DNA from: Closterium sp. NIES-65
Taxonomy: Eukaryota > Streptophyta > Zygnematophyceae > Desmidiales > Closteriaceae
Direction: 5' to 3'
Assembly (NCBI GenBank): GCA_948144175.1
Contig: CANXME010000050.1
Location: forward strand, 1-64,000
DNA length: 64,000 nucleotides
The notes beneath the pieces are model-generated. The model saw only the letters and a list, made by a program, of their open reading frames with translations, searched no databases and was not told the DNA's origin. Below, piece after piece: positions 1 to 9,429 of the stretch; within the stretch, counting starts at the first letter, position 1, and the number at the start of each line of letters is the position of its first letter. The position numbers and the translations under genes are program-made.

Positions 1-560
1 CCAGGGCGCCAAAACAGGCGGTAGAATGGGCGAGACGCTCGCCCACCCCCCCCAGGTCCGCCGCGGCCCCCCAGGGAGCCGTGACGGCGACGGGAAAGAG
101 GGGGGGGTGCGGTGTACGGGTCCCCTCGGTGCGCCGCGCCAGGCCACGGAGCATGGCCGGGGCGGGGCCGTGGCAGGGTCGAGCAGGGCCGAAAGGGCGG
201 CGACGGGGCCGCAAGTGGCGGCGACGGGGCCGCTGGAGGCGGCGACGGGGCCGATAGGTGGCGGCGACGGGGGCGCTAGTGGGCGGCGACGGGGCCGCTC
301 GGTGGCGGCGACGGGGCCGATAGGGGCGGCGACGGGGCCGCGAAGGGGCCGCGAGGGGCCTGGAAGGGCGGCGACGGGCCGCTAGGGGCGGCGACGGGGC
401 CGCGAAGGGGCCGCGAGGGGCCTGAAAGGTCGGCGACGGGGCCGCTAGGGGCGGCGACGGGGCCGCGAAGGGGCCGCGAGGCTCCTGGAAGGGCGGCAAC
501 GGGGCCGCTAGGGGCGGCGACGGGCCGCTAATGGTCGCGCGAGGGCCGTGAGAGGGGCGT
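1..560 (-). repeat. GC-rich minisatellite leader of El-1
   Basis: Imperfect tandem repeat of a roughly 20-25 base unit with the core ggcggcgacggggccgct. Open frames here (Ala/Gly/Arg-rich) are side effects of the repeat and not genes. Every copia element in the window has a comparable leader with a different unit but a shared core, so this is probably an untranslated leader. No start codon with gag homology is present. Confidence 0.8.
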
Positions 561-586
561 CTAGGAGGGGAAGAAAAAAGTGCGTC

Positions 587-604
587 GCACGCCACAGGGC
601 GTGC
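587..604. other. Leader hairpin of El-1
   Basis: Perfect 7-bp inverted repeat (GCACGCC / GGCGTGC) with a 4-base loop, just inside the tRNA-like block. The same site in El-9 (about 41746-41763) keeps the structure with one mismatch. A role in RNA dimerisation or packaging is possible by analogy with retroelement leaders, but that is inference. Confidence 0.5.
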
Positions 605-609
605 AACAC

Positions 610-673
610 ACAGAGTAGCAGCGGAAGCAGTTAGGTGGGCCCACAGGCCAGGAGCGTAGATGCTCTGATAGCA
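610..673 (-). other. Primer-binding region with near full-length initiator tRNA-Met similarity (El-1)
   Basis: On the plus strand this 64-base block is collinear with most of plant tRNA-iMet: AGAGT-GC, AGCGGAAGC (D-arm side), GGTGGGCCCA (anticodon-stem side), CAGG, CCAGGA (T-arm side) and GCTCTGATA-CA (acceptor end). Small gaps lie between the blocks. The 3' end abuts the LTR as a PBS should. Copia elements normally need only about 12-18 bases complementary to the tRNA 3' end. Here the similarity runs on to the 5' half of the tRNA. The copy in El-9 (41770-41833) looks identical. Confidence 0.7.
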
Positions 674-804
674 TGTGAAAAAATGAGGAATGAAGAAGAG
701 GGGGTTGCACTAGCAGCAGTTGGCATACATATAGGAAACCCTAATTGGGTTGTACTTGCTATAGAGTACCCCACTGCAGGCTAGACAATTGTAACATTCT
801 GACA
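674..804 (-). repeat. 5' LTR of El-1 (131 bp)
   Basis: Starts TGTG and ends CTGACA on the plus strand. It shares its 3' half (tagcagcagttgg...accccact...acattctgaca) with the El-9 LTRs and the solo LTR El-4, defining one LTR family. The PBS sits directly to its left, so the element runs leftward. Confidence 0.82.
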
Positions 805-819
805 GCTCACTGCCCTGCT

Positions 820-1200
820 TGTGAGGGTACGACGGCTTATGCCGCTATGCTTGCTTGCCTTTACTTTATCATGCTATTTCTAGCATAGGATAATTATATG
901 CATGCATGAATTGCTTGATTTCCTAGGCTAGGTGCTTTCCTATATTTTATTATAGTTATAGCACCGAGCTAGGTTGCGTGCACCGAATTCTGGCTTTTCG
1001 GTTGCCACCGAATTGCCTTCTACCGAATTTGGTAAGGATCTGTTTGGGACGCTTCACGACCCGCGAACCTTCGCGTAACACCTGGTTACGGGGCCTTGTG
1101 TCGAGCCTATATATAGCCTCGTGTTGTACCCAGGTGGACATTCAATTCAATTCAATTCAATTTGAATCATCTTTTCTGAGCTCGATCCCAGATCCTCACA
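820..1200 (+). repeat. 5' LTR of El-2 (381 bp)
   Basis: Bounded by the inverted terminal repeat TGTGAGG...CCTCACA. It is followed after two bases by a tRNA-Met-like PBS. It contains a TATA box near 1108 and an (AATTC)n-like short repeat at 1140-1165. There is no second copy in the window, so the ends rest on the inverted repeat and the PBS position. Confidence 0.75.
1108..1115 (+). promoter_or_regulatory. Putative TATA box in the El-2 LTR
   Basis: TATATATA about 85 bases upstream of the LTR end, a usual place for the Pol II promoter of a plant LTR. Transcription would start roughly 30 bases downstream. Sequence match only. Confidence 0.45.
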
Positions 1201-1711
1201 CTTGGTATTTGAGCGGGTTTACATGCGAGGTCTTCAACCGCTTAGTTCCGGCCTTTAAAAAACCGCGGGGGCGACGACGAAAGCGCCGATACGGGTATGT
1301 AAAACCAGTTCCGCGCAATTTTTCTAAGTCCCCCTCGATTCGGTTTTCGAACACCCCTCAGATTTACTGGTGGAAAGGTTGGAGTTTCGACCGTTCGATC
1401 GAGTTTCATCTCAACGGCCCAGAGAATTTCGCCCAAAAAAGTTGGAATTTGGAGCGTCGGATCGATTTTCTCCTCAACGGCCGAGATCGGACGCGAATTT
1501 CGCTCAAGGGAGATTTACGCAACCTACAGAATTCGCGCTCGTCGATTCTACAGTCAATTTGACTCGCAGTAAGTCGACCAGCACCTAGAATTCGATTATT
1601 TTCGTCGCGCGATACGACGCGCTGACTCGAAGTCAACCCGAAACACGACGCTTCACGCCGAACCGTACATTCGGCACGGAGCGATCGGCACCCCCCACGT
1701 TCACCGAACCG
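1201..1711 (+). other. El-2 leader with no recognisable gag capsid
   Basis: About 500 bases between the LTR and the first gag-like reading frame. Open stretches here encode Arg/Ser-rich, low-complexity protein with no capsid signature. A Ty3/gypsy gag normally has a capsid region upstream of its zinc knuckle. Here the knuckle appears about 15 residues into the frame, so the capsid part seems lost or beyond recognition. Confidence 0.5.
1203..1214 (+). other. Primer-binding site of El-2
   Basis: tggtatttgagc starts two bases after the LTR and resembles the initiator tRNA-Met PBS tggtatcagagc, with two mismatches. Confidence 0.6.
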
Positions 1712-1930
1712 ATGGATATCGACAAATACGACGCGAAGCAGCAGCCGACAAAATGCGAATTTTGCGGCGCAGCAGGACATCAGTTTTTGTCGTGCTACAA
1801 AATGAAGAAAGCACGTGCGGCACTCCGGACGGAAACAATGGAGCACCCCCAAAGTAAAAAAACGGGAATCGCCAGTAGCCGCGGATCGACCTGGCGATTG
1901 CGTAAAGATCTGAAAAGCAGGAAAAGGTGA
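1712..1930 (+). pseudogene. gag remnant with CCHC zinc knuckle (El-2)
   Basis: A 72-residue frame starting at ATG 1712. It contains a canonical CX2CX4HX4C knuckle (CEFC...GH...C, about residues 16-29), the nucleic-acid-binding signature of retroelement Gag. The frame hits TGA at 1928 and again at 1970, then reopens in the same frame into the protease region. So gag and protease were probably one polyprotein broken by two in-frame stops. No capsid domain precedes the knuckle. Confidence 0.65.
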
Positions 1931-1972
1931 CAACGTGGCGACTTCGGAGCGGGTGAAAAAAGGAGAAAATGA

Positions 1973-2914
1973 TGGCGCGAATTTAAAACGTCACGACCGG
2001 CGGCGGCATCAGGGGAAATCGCCGAGGCGAATGGAGGCTCCGCGAAAAAAGACTCTGCACCGACCGGGAAACTCCAGCCGAACTCCCACGAAAGTAAGAA
2101 TTCGTTAAAAGTATCCTATAAAGATGCTCTAACGAAGAATATTGCTTCTCGTGGTTTACAAGCCTTCAAAAAATTCAGGGGAGGTCTAGAGGCCAAGAAA
2201 AAGCCTTTAGAAATTATTCAGGTACCTGAGAAGTTGGGCAAAATACTACGGAGCGTAGAAAAGGGTCGTGCGTTCCGTGGAGTTAATATTCTCTCCCCGC
2301 AGCACAGTGTTAAGGCTCCCCGTCGCCCACAGGTGAAGCCTACACAGCTGCCAAGGCTTAGAGGAGACATCCAGGCTCAGGAAAAATTATACAAGCCTCG
2401 GAAAAATCCTCCTACCCCCCAGGTGAAATTGGAAAGCGCTGAGTCAGGTATAGGAAAAAGGGAAGGTATTAAGTTTGATGTACCCTATGATCCTATTAAC
2501 GAGACCCTCTTTGGCTACTCAGCACAGCAGAAACCACTACTCCTCGAGGTGTTATGCAATGGGCGACGCCTCCAGGCACTGGTGGACAGCGGTGCATCTC
2601 ACTCGGTGTGTGACCGCGGAGCATTGGAGAAAATTGGAGAGAAGGCGGAAGAGACCCAGTTTTCAGCAACCATGGTGGACGGTACGAAGCTTTCTATCCA
2701 CGGCGAAGCATCACTGCAACTGCATATAGGTGCGTTGAGGTGGAAGCTGAAGCTACCAGTCACCAACATCAAAGGATTAGATTTTATCTTGGGGCGAGAT
2801 TTCCTGAAGCGGTTCAACCCCGAGATCGATTGGGTCAACAGCAAGGTGTGCATCTACAACAATGGGAAGCGGATAGCACTGCCGAAGCTGGACGGATACA
2901 GGGGACGTACCTGA
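1973..2914 (+). pseudogene. Aspartic protease region of the gypsy polyprotein (El-2)
   Basis: Open from 1973, after an in-frame TGA, to the stop at 2912-2914; the first ATG in frame is 2234. The retropepsin active site VDSGAS is at about 2582-2599, preceded by a hydrophobic strand (LLEVLCNGRRLQAL). A downstream FILGRDFL block fits the second conserved retropepsin motif (h-h-G-R/D). The protease cleaves the Gag-Pol precursor. The Lys/Arg-rich N-terminal part is a spacer I do not recognise. The domain itself looks intact, but the element is dead. Confidence 0.75.
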
Positions 2915-2942
2915 AACGACACTGGCACGGTTCGAACAGACG

Positions 2943-4480
2943 GTGAACGAGAGTAACACGTGTTACCTAGCACTGGTTATGGCAGCAGCAGAGGAGGAGA
3001 AGCCGAGTTCCGAGCTACCTGCAGCAGTGAAGGAGGTCTTGGAGCAGTACAAGGAGATAATGCCCGACGACCTACTGCAGGCGTACCTCCAGCACGCACC
3101 CTACGAGCACGAGATCGTGGAGGAACCAGGTGCGAAACCCGTCTCACGTGCACCATACCGACTGAGTCCGACTGAACTGACAGACATGAAAAAACAGATA
3201 GAGTATCTACTGGACAGACAACTGATCCGCCCATCCACCCTCTCCCTACGGCGCACCAGTTCTCTTCACTCCAAAACCAGACGGCAGTCTACGGATGTGC
3301 ATCGACTACCGCGCACTGAACAAACAGACAGTCAAAAAACAAATATCCCATACCGCGCATAGACGACCTACTCGATCAACTGCGTGGAGCAACAGTATTT
3401 TCGAAGCTGGGACCTACGATCGGGCTACTGGCAGATCAAGATGGCAGACAACTCCGTCCACAAGACAGCGTTCCGTACCAGATACGGCTCCTACGAATAC
3501 TTGGTGATGCCGTTCGGACTCTGCAACGCACCAGCAACGTTTCAGGCGGAGATGAATCACATCTTATGACCCCTGCTGGACGAGTGCGTGGTGGTATACC
3601 TGGACGACATTCTCATCTACTCCTAAGAACATGAAGGAGCACGTGGAGCATCTGCGGAAGGTGTTCGAGATCCTACGGAAAAACAAGTTCTACGTGAAGC
3701 TGTCAAAGAGCGACTTCGCCCTGAAGAAGGTGCAGTTTCTCGGGCACATGGTGAGTGCCGAGGGCGTACACGTGGACCCACGGAAGATCGAAGCCGCCAA
3801 GAAGTGGAAAGTACCAGAGAACGTGAAGGAGTTACAGCAGTTTCCTAGGCTTCGCCAACTACTACAACAGGTTCGTGCCGCAGTACGCTAAGATAGCAGC
3901 GCCACTAACCGACCTACTGAAAAAGGATACGCCCTACAAATGGGATACCCTTCATCAGCAAGCCATGGAGCAGCTACAGACTAGCACTGACTACAGCGCC
4001 AGTACTCATCTGCTGGATCCAGACAAGGACTACGTGGTGGAAGCAGACGCTAGTGACCAAGCAGTCGGAGCAGTACTGATGCAGGATCACGGACGCGGTT
4101 TGCAGCCCATCGCCTACCTCAGTAAGAAGATACACGGAGCAGAACTAAATTACCCCATTTACGACAAGGAAGCCTTAGCGATAGTCATAGCCTTCAAGGC
4201 GTGGAGGGTGTTACCTAGAGGGAGCCAAGACTACACTCTATACTGACCACTGCAGTCTCAAATACCTGACAGTCACAGCCGACACTCTCACGACGACAGG
4301 TGCGGTGGGTGGACTTCCTGGAAACTCACTTCCACTACGACATCGTCTACAAGCCCGGGCTACACAACAAGGCAGACGCGTTGAGCCGCCCCGGACATGT
4401 AGCAGGCATCCAGCTCGATGGGATGAACCCTCTGCTCAAGGGTCTATTCCAACATGGTACTCCGTGGATGCAGAGATTGC
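2943..4480 (+). pseudogene. Reverse transcriptase-RNase H (El-2, gypsy type)
   Basis: The parts fall in different frames. The N-terminal RT approach (EPGAKPVSRAPYRLSP, QIEYLL) ends in a frameshift near 3240. Then come [10 protein letters not shown] (3295), the GYWQI block and [12 protein letters not shown] (to 3569, stop at 3567). The catalytic box [11 protein letters not shown] is at about 3589-3624, followed by a stop. The thumb and connection (3631-3891) contain another frameshift. RNase H starts at about 4035 (VVEADASDQAVGAVL) and ends near 4400 (KADALSRP). At least four frameshifts or stops inactivate it. The YLDD box itself is unmutated. Confidence 0.85.
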
Positions 4481-5205
4481 TACAGCACAGACCAAGAAGC
4501 TATTACAGTGGGAGAAAGACTTAGCTGTAAGGAAGGGTTCAGGAAAGATTTGGGTACCGAATTACGCCCCGCTACGGCAGATCCTATTCGAGGAGTTTCA
4601 CGACGTACCTTACGCGGGACATTTCGGGAGCAACAAGACGTTAGCAAGGATAGCGAAGTATTACTACTGGCCCCGGGATGGCAGCAGACGTGCAGCAGTT
4701 CGTCACCTCTTGCGACACATGCCAGCGATGAAGAGCAGCAAGCAGAAAAAAGCAGGGTTACTTCAGCCTCTACCCGTACCGGAGCAGCCATGGCAGGTCG
4801 TTAGCCTTGACTTCATCACAGGGCTTCCTTCGACCTCACGGGGACATGATTCCATCCTCGTGGTGATCGATAAGTTCTCCAAAATGGGTCACTTCATACC
4901 GACCAACGCCACAGCTACAGCTGAAGCAACTGCTCGACTCTTCTTCGACCGCATCATCACCATCCACGGCATCCCCACTACACTCATCTCAGACAGAGAC
5001 CCCAAATTCACGAGTAAGTTCTGGAAGGAGCTCAGGGACTGTTGGGGGACAAAGCTTGCAATGTCTTCAACATACCACCCCCAGACTGACGGACAGACAG
5101 AGCGACTCAATCAAGTGGTTGAATAGTTACTGCGCATAGCTTGCAAGGACGACGTCAGCCACTGGGACACACAGTTACCAACCCTAGAGTTCGCTTACAA
5201 CACCT
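4481..5205 (+). pseudogene. Integrase, 3'-truncated (El-2, gypsy type)
   Basis: Integrase inserts the cDNA into the genome. Seen: the HHCC zinc region (FHDVPYAGHFG; the CDTC pair near 4710 lies in a shifted frame, with compensating shifts either side), then the DDE core with D in SLDFITGLP, D in LISDRDPKF and E in PQTDGQTERLNQ. A TAG follows at 5124-5126. The frame is traceable as QLPTLEFAYNT to about 5205 and is then replaced by copia gag. The C-terminal GPY/F or chromodomain part, if it existed, is gone. Confidence 0.82.
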
Positions 5206-5236
5206 GCTACTGGCGTGCTCACCTGCCTTGCCCGCG

Positions 5237-6600
5237 ATAACTACTCTCAGTGTCCTCTCGTTCGATGCAGAGGGCTGTCCGATAGAGTTCGACGCGTGGC
5301 TAGATGACCAGCAGCTGTACTTACTAAGCGATTCTAGGACGGATTCTCGCTGCTTGACCTCACGTCTGGAGCCTCTCTCGCCCCTTTCCACCACAGTTGA
5401 CGGTGCGACTCGCTCACAGTGGATTATCCGTGACGCTGCTACTCGCATAGCCGTTCGCAACCACCTGCCGTTAGCCGAACGCGCTCACTTTGGCCAGTAC
5501 AAGACAGCTAGAGCCCTGTACGACGCTGTAGCCACTTGTTACTCCTCCCCGGCCATTGCAGCTCTAAACCGCCTTATACTGCCCTACCTGTTCCCCGAGC
5601 TTTCCGCCTTTGCCACAGTCACCGACCTCATCACTCACCTTTGCGCTAGTGACACTCGCTATTGTGCCGCGCTTCCCGCCAAGTTTCTAGCCAAGAAACC
5701 CTCCTCCCATTTACATCACGCTCTACTTCATCGTCACCCGCCCCCCTAACTCTCTTAGCACAGTCTGGGAACCTCCCTCTTGCCCTTGACCCCACAGACC
5801 TCACTGTCGACCTGCTCGAGAAGCACCTCCTTGCAGCTGAGACCAGCATAGTCGCTGTAGGCGCTTCTCGTGGCACTCCTCGCACTCCCTTCTTTGTGGG
5901 GTGTTCCCCCTCCCCCCTTGTCCCATTCTGTTGCTTCTGCTGCTGCTGTTGACTTCCTTTGTGCTGAGGAGGTCGGGGCTACCTTGCTCCTAGTGGGAGG
6001 TGCCGTGGCGGCAGGGACAAGGGAGGCTATGGTGGTGGGGGTGGTGGAGGTGGTGGAGATGGCGCTGGTGGCTGTGGGAGTGGTGGTGGGAGTGGAGGCA
6101 GTGGTGGCGGCGGTGGTGGTGATAGTGGGGGTGGCGGCGGCGGTAGTGGTGGCAGCAGTGGGAGTTGTGGCAGGAGCAGTGCTGGCGGTCGGGGTGGAGG
6201 TGTTCAGAGGGGAGGTTCTGGCGGTGGCCAGAGGCAGCAGCAGCAACGCCCGAGCGAGAACCCTTCGCCCCAGCAGCTTCGTGAGTGGTTTGCTTAGCGT
6301 GGGGCGTCTAGGGGTGGTGTTCTCTGCCCGTATGGTCATTCGCACAGGTGTTCGCACTTATTAAACGTGCGGGAAGCTGCACACCCAGTACCGCTGCTTC
6401 TCCCGTCTTGACGAAGCTTTTCGCGCAGAGTTTCCTGACGCGAATGAGCTCCCCCGCTGGGCAGAGCTGCTTGGGCAGGGTGTGGATATCTTTGCTCTTA
6501 ATTATGATGCTATCCTTGCTGCCATGTATGCATGGAGTGTTAGTGCTGAGGGTGACTGTTACGTGTGTATGCCTCCCGACCCAGGTATAGAGGCTGCTGC
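5237..6600 (+). pseudogene. gag, broken (El-3)
   Basis: Homologous to gag of the other copia elements: a SVLSFDAEG...EFDAWLDDQQLYL start, then HFGQYKTARALYDAV and LPYLFPELSAFATVTDLITHL. The start codon aligned with ATG in its relatives is ATA. A one-base offset after AKKP (about 5700) shifts the frame at the same point as in El-6, El-7 and El-10. A second shift restores TDLTVDLLEKHLLAAETSIVAVGASRG. The Gly-rich tract is at about 5990-6230, then LREWF (about 6270) and a damaged Cys-His region. Confidence 0.75.
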
Positions 6601-8090
6601 TCTAGGTGCTAGTGATTCTGCTTTTTTCTGGTACTGCGCCTGCTGAGGCCTTACACACCTTCACGCTTGACTCAAGTGCTTCTCGCTGTTTCTTTCGCGT
6701 CAGTACCACACTCACACCACTCCCTGCACCGGTTGCAGTTAGACTGGCTGACCCCTCTAGGGGCCCATTTCTTGCACGTTCCACCACTGTTCTCCTGTGT
6801 CCGGCGGTTTTGTCTCGCTCACTAACAGGTCTTCACCTCCCCTCGTTCTCTACAAAGTTGGTGAGTACTGCTGCCCTCCAGGATGCGATGGTCACTACCA
6901 CCAATACTGGGGGTCAGCGTGTGGCGATCTGCACGTGTACACAGACGGGCCGTCACCTGGCCACGTTCACTCGCCGGCCTAGGTCGAGTCTGTACACATT
7001 GACTACTGAGCCTCCTCAGGTAGCTGCGTCAGCGTCCGCGTCAGGTCAGCTTGCGGCCCCTTGCTTGTGTCGAGCCCTGTCGCACCAGACTCTCCTTTGG
7101 CACCACTGCCTTGGTTACCCCTCCTTGCCACGCCTCTGTGGCATGCACTCCCGTCTCCTTTGTCTCTGGTCTTCCCAGGTCTCTGCCACCCCTCCCACCC
7201 TTGCTTGCCCCTCCTTGCCTTCCCTGTGCCACTCCTCACTCCTCCTCGTTTCCCCCGACGACTGCTCCCCTGCAGACTCTCCACATGGACGTGTGGGGCC
7301 CAGCCCGTGTCCGTGGACAGGGCCACAAGCGATAACTTCTGCTGGTTGTTGACGAAAACTCGCGTTACACCACGGTCTTCCCCTTGCGCAGCAAGGGGGA
7401 GGTCCCCTGATGTTTTGATCCCTTGGATCCGCGCTGTCAGTCTCCAGCTCCGCGAGCGGTTCAACTCAGACCTTCCTGTCATGCATCTGCACTCTGACAG
7501 AGGTGGTGAGTTCGCCTCCGACCTCTTGCAAGATTTTTGTCGTGGGGAGGGCATTCGCCAGACGTTCACACTTCGGCCTCTCCGCGGTAGAATGGGGTTG
7601 CTGAGCGCCGCATTGGCTTAGTCATGGAGGTCGCTCGTACCTCCATGATCCATGCGGCTGCCCCCCCATTTTCTATGGCGTTTTGCGGTCTGGTACGCTG
7701 CGCATCAGCTCAACCTGTGGCCCCATGGTCTCCTTGTCGGCGACCTCGCCTACACTGCGTTGGACGGGGCAGGTAGGCGATGCGTCGATGTTCCGACTCT
7801 AGGGCTCTTGTGTCTTCGTCCACGATACTTCAGCGGACTAGCTCTCCTCCCGCGCTATTCCCTGCGTCTTCCTTGGATTTCCCCTGACGCGCTTGGCTGG
7901 CAGTTTTACCACCCCACCTCGCGCCGTATCTTGCCCTCTCAGGACGTCACCTTTGACGAGTTGGTTCCCTTCTACCGTCCTCTTCCCCTACCGCACTGCC
8001 CCTCTCCCTCCCCACTTTCTCGCACCAGGTCCTCCGGTAGACACCCTCCCCCCAATAGGGTCGTGCTCCCTCAGGTGTGTCCCAGGTAGA
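6601..8090 (+). pseudogene. Protease-integrase, broken (El-3)
   Basis: The protease block HTFTLDSSASRCFF has Ser where intact copies have the catalytic-loop Gly (DSGAS). The integrase zinc region (LWHHCLGYPS, CLPC-like) and core (LHMDVWGPARV, LHSDRGGEFASDLL) are spread over several frames. TAG replaces a CAG codon in the block that reads SPQQNG in intact copies. The tail with GWQFYHPTSRR, DVTFDE and a proline run is at about 7890-8050. Non-functional. Confidence 0.75.
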
Positions 8091-8990
8091 CCCTGTCGAG
8101 CCTGTCGAGGTAGCTGTCGACTCTGGTGCTACTAGGGGTGTTGAGCTAGAGTGTGCTGAGCTTGAGCGTGCGGAGCCTGGGGGTGCTGAGCCTGGGGTTG
8201 TTGAGTCTGAGGGTGCGGAGCCAGGGGGTGTTGAGCCTGAGCGTGCGGAGCCTGGGGGTGCTGAGCTTGGGGGTGCTGAGCTTGGGGGTGCTAAGCTTGA
8301 GTGTCCTGAGCCTGGAGGTACCTTGTCTACTGGAGGTCCTTCGGGTGCCTGTCACAGCGAGAGCCTCCTCTCTCCACAGCAGCTGCGCGAGTGGTTTGCA
8401 CAGCGCTGGAGCCTTCGGAGTGGCGCTGCTAGAGCCGGGGGGCCTGCCGCTGGAGGCCCTGGACCTGGAGGTTCTGGAGCTGCTGGTCTTGGAGGTGCTG
8501 GAGTTGCTAGAGACGCTGGTCCCGTAGGTGCTCGTACTAGAGGTATTGGAGCTACTGGAGCTGGAGGTACTACAGACGCTTGGAGCTGGAGGCGCTGACG
8601 ATGGAGGTAGCGGAGGTACTGGAGCTGTTGGAGTTGAGGGTGCTGAAGGAGTTGGAGCTGGAGGCGCTGGAGCTGGAGCTGGTGGAGGTACTGGAGCTGC
8701 TGGTCGCGGAGGTGCTCATACTCGAGGTACTAGAGCTGCTAGAGCTGGTGGTGCTGCAGGCGTTGGAGCTGGAGACCCTTGGGCTGGAGGCGCTGGCCCT
8801 GGGGGTGCTGGTGTTGTTGGTGCTGGTTCTGGAGGCAGTGTGCGGTCGCGACCGTACTTCGTTCCACTCCTTCAGCAGGTTCTTGGTCTCCCGACATCTA
8901 CTGGCCTTATTCCTCCCTTACTGTGTCCACCACCTGACCAGTCGCAGTCGCAGTTACAACTAGCCTCCCCACTGCCTGCTCCTTCTCCTT
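8077..8990 (+). pseudogene. Low-complexity linker between integrase and RT (El-3)
   Basis: After VDPVEPVEVAVDSGA comes a tandem 5-10 residue repeat (variants of GAEPGG, GVEPERAEPGG) to about 8330. An LREWF motif follows (SPQQLREWFAQRW, about 8370-8410), then a Gly/Ala tract to about 8850 and RPYFVPLLQQVLG leading into the RT side. The same architecture occurs in all full copia copies here. Function unknown; a spacer, nucleic-acid binding or Gag-like role are all possible. Confidence 0.65.
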
Positions 8991-9429
8991 ACACTGAGCG
9001 GACTGCAGGTCTTACAAAGCGTCGTGAGGCTGCGTCTCCTCCTACCTCGCCTGTTCGCGCTGTTTGCACTGGCCGCCGTGTCCCGCGTCAGCGTCCTCCT
9101 CCTGTCCCCGGCACGCACCATATGGCACTTCGTCCTTCCTCTGTTCCACTACGTGTCCCTCTGCCGTCTCCTCCTGCGTCCTCCCTTGCTGACGCTCCGG
9201 ACCCCGAGTCTGACTCACTTCATGCTGCCAGCCCTACTATCACGCGTCTGCTAGCTACAGTTGTCACTGACCCTTCCTTTACGTCCACTGCTGCGTCTGC
9301 CTTAGTTGCTGAGCTTGTCGACTTTGCTGCTCGTTGTTGTCTCGCCTACGCCGCTAGGTTTTTTGCTGAGTCGGAGTCTGTCTCTCCCCCGTCTGTCGGG
9401 GGTGAGTGTGCTCTTGGCACGGACGTTCC

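Larger units (their letters stand above)
1..804 (-). mobile_element. El-1: 5' end of a Ty1/copia element, continuing left of the window
   Basis: Read on the minus strand this is an LTR (674-804), then a primer-binding region (610-673), then a GC-rich repeat leader (1-560). No gag is reached before the window edge. The order LTR-PBS-leader matches the intact copia elements further right. The LTR ends are TG...CA on the plus strand. The 3' LTR and the second target-site copy lie outside the window, so the TSD cannot be verified. About 110 bases next to the LTR (567-673) are nearly identical to El-9, making this the best candidate autonomous relative of that miniature element. Confidence 0.8.
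820..5215 (+). mobile_element. El-2: Ty3/gypsy LTR retrotransposon, 3'-truncated
   Basis: Order: 5' LTR, PBS, CCHC gag remnant, aspartic protease, RT, RNase H, integrase. Integrase after RT is the Ty3/gypsy order and differs from the copia elements here. The element stops inside the integrase C-terminal region at about 5205-5215, where copia gag sequence (El-3) begins. No 3' LTR is present. Several frameshifts and stops make it non-functional. The right edge is uncertain by about 25 bases. Confidence 0.85.

Noticed and set aside
26-385. 119-residue Arg/Gly-rich open frame
   Set aside because: Lies entirely in the GC-rich leader repeat; composition and periodicity explain it.
610-673. Functional initiator tRNA-Met gene
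   Set aside because: Gaps in the anticodon and T-arm regions break the cloverleaf, and its position matches a PBS region.
978-1562. 194-residue frame across the gypsy LTR and leader
   Set aside because: Starts inside the LTR, crosses the PBS, and has no capsid-like motif; treated as non-coding leader.
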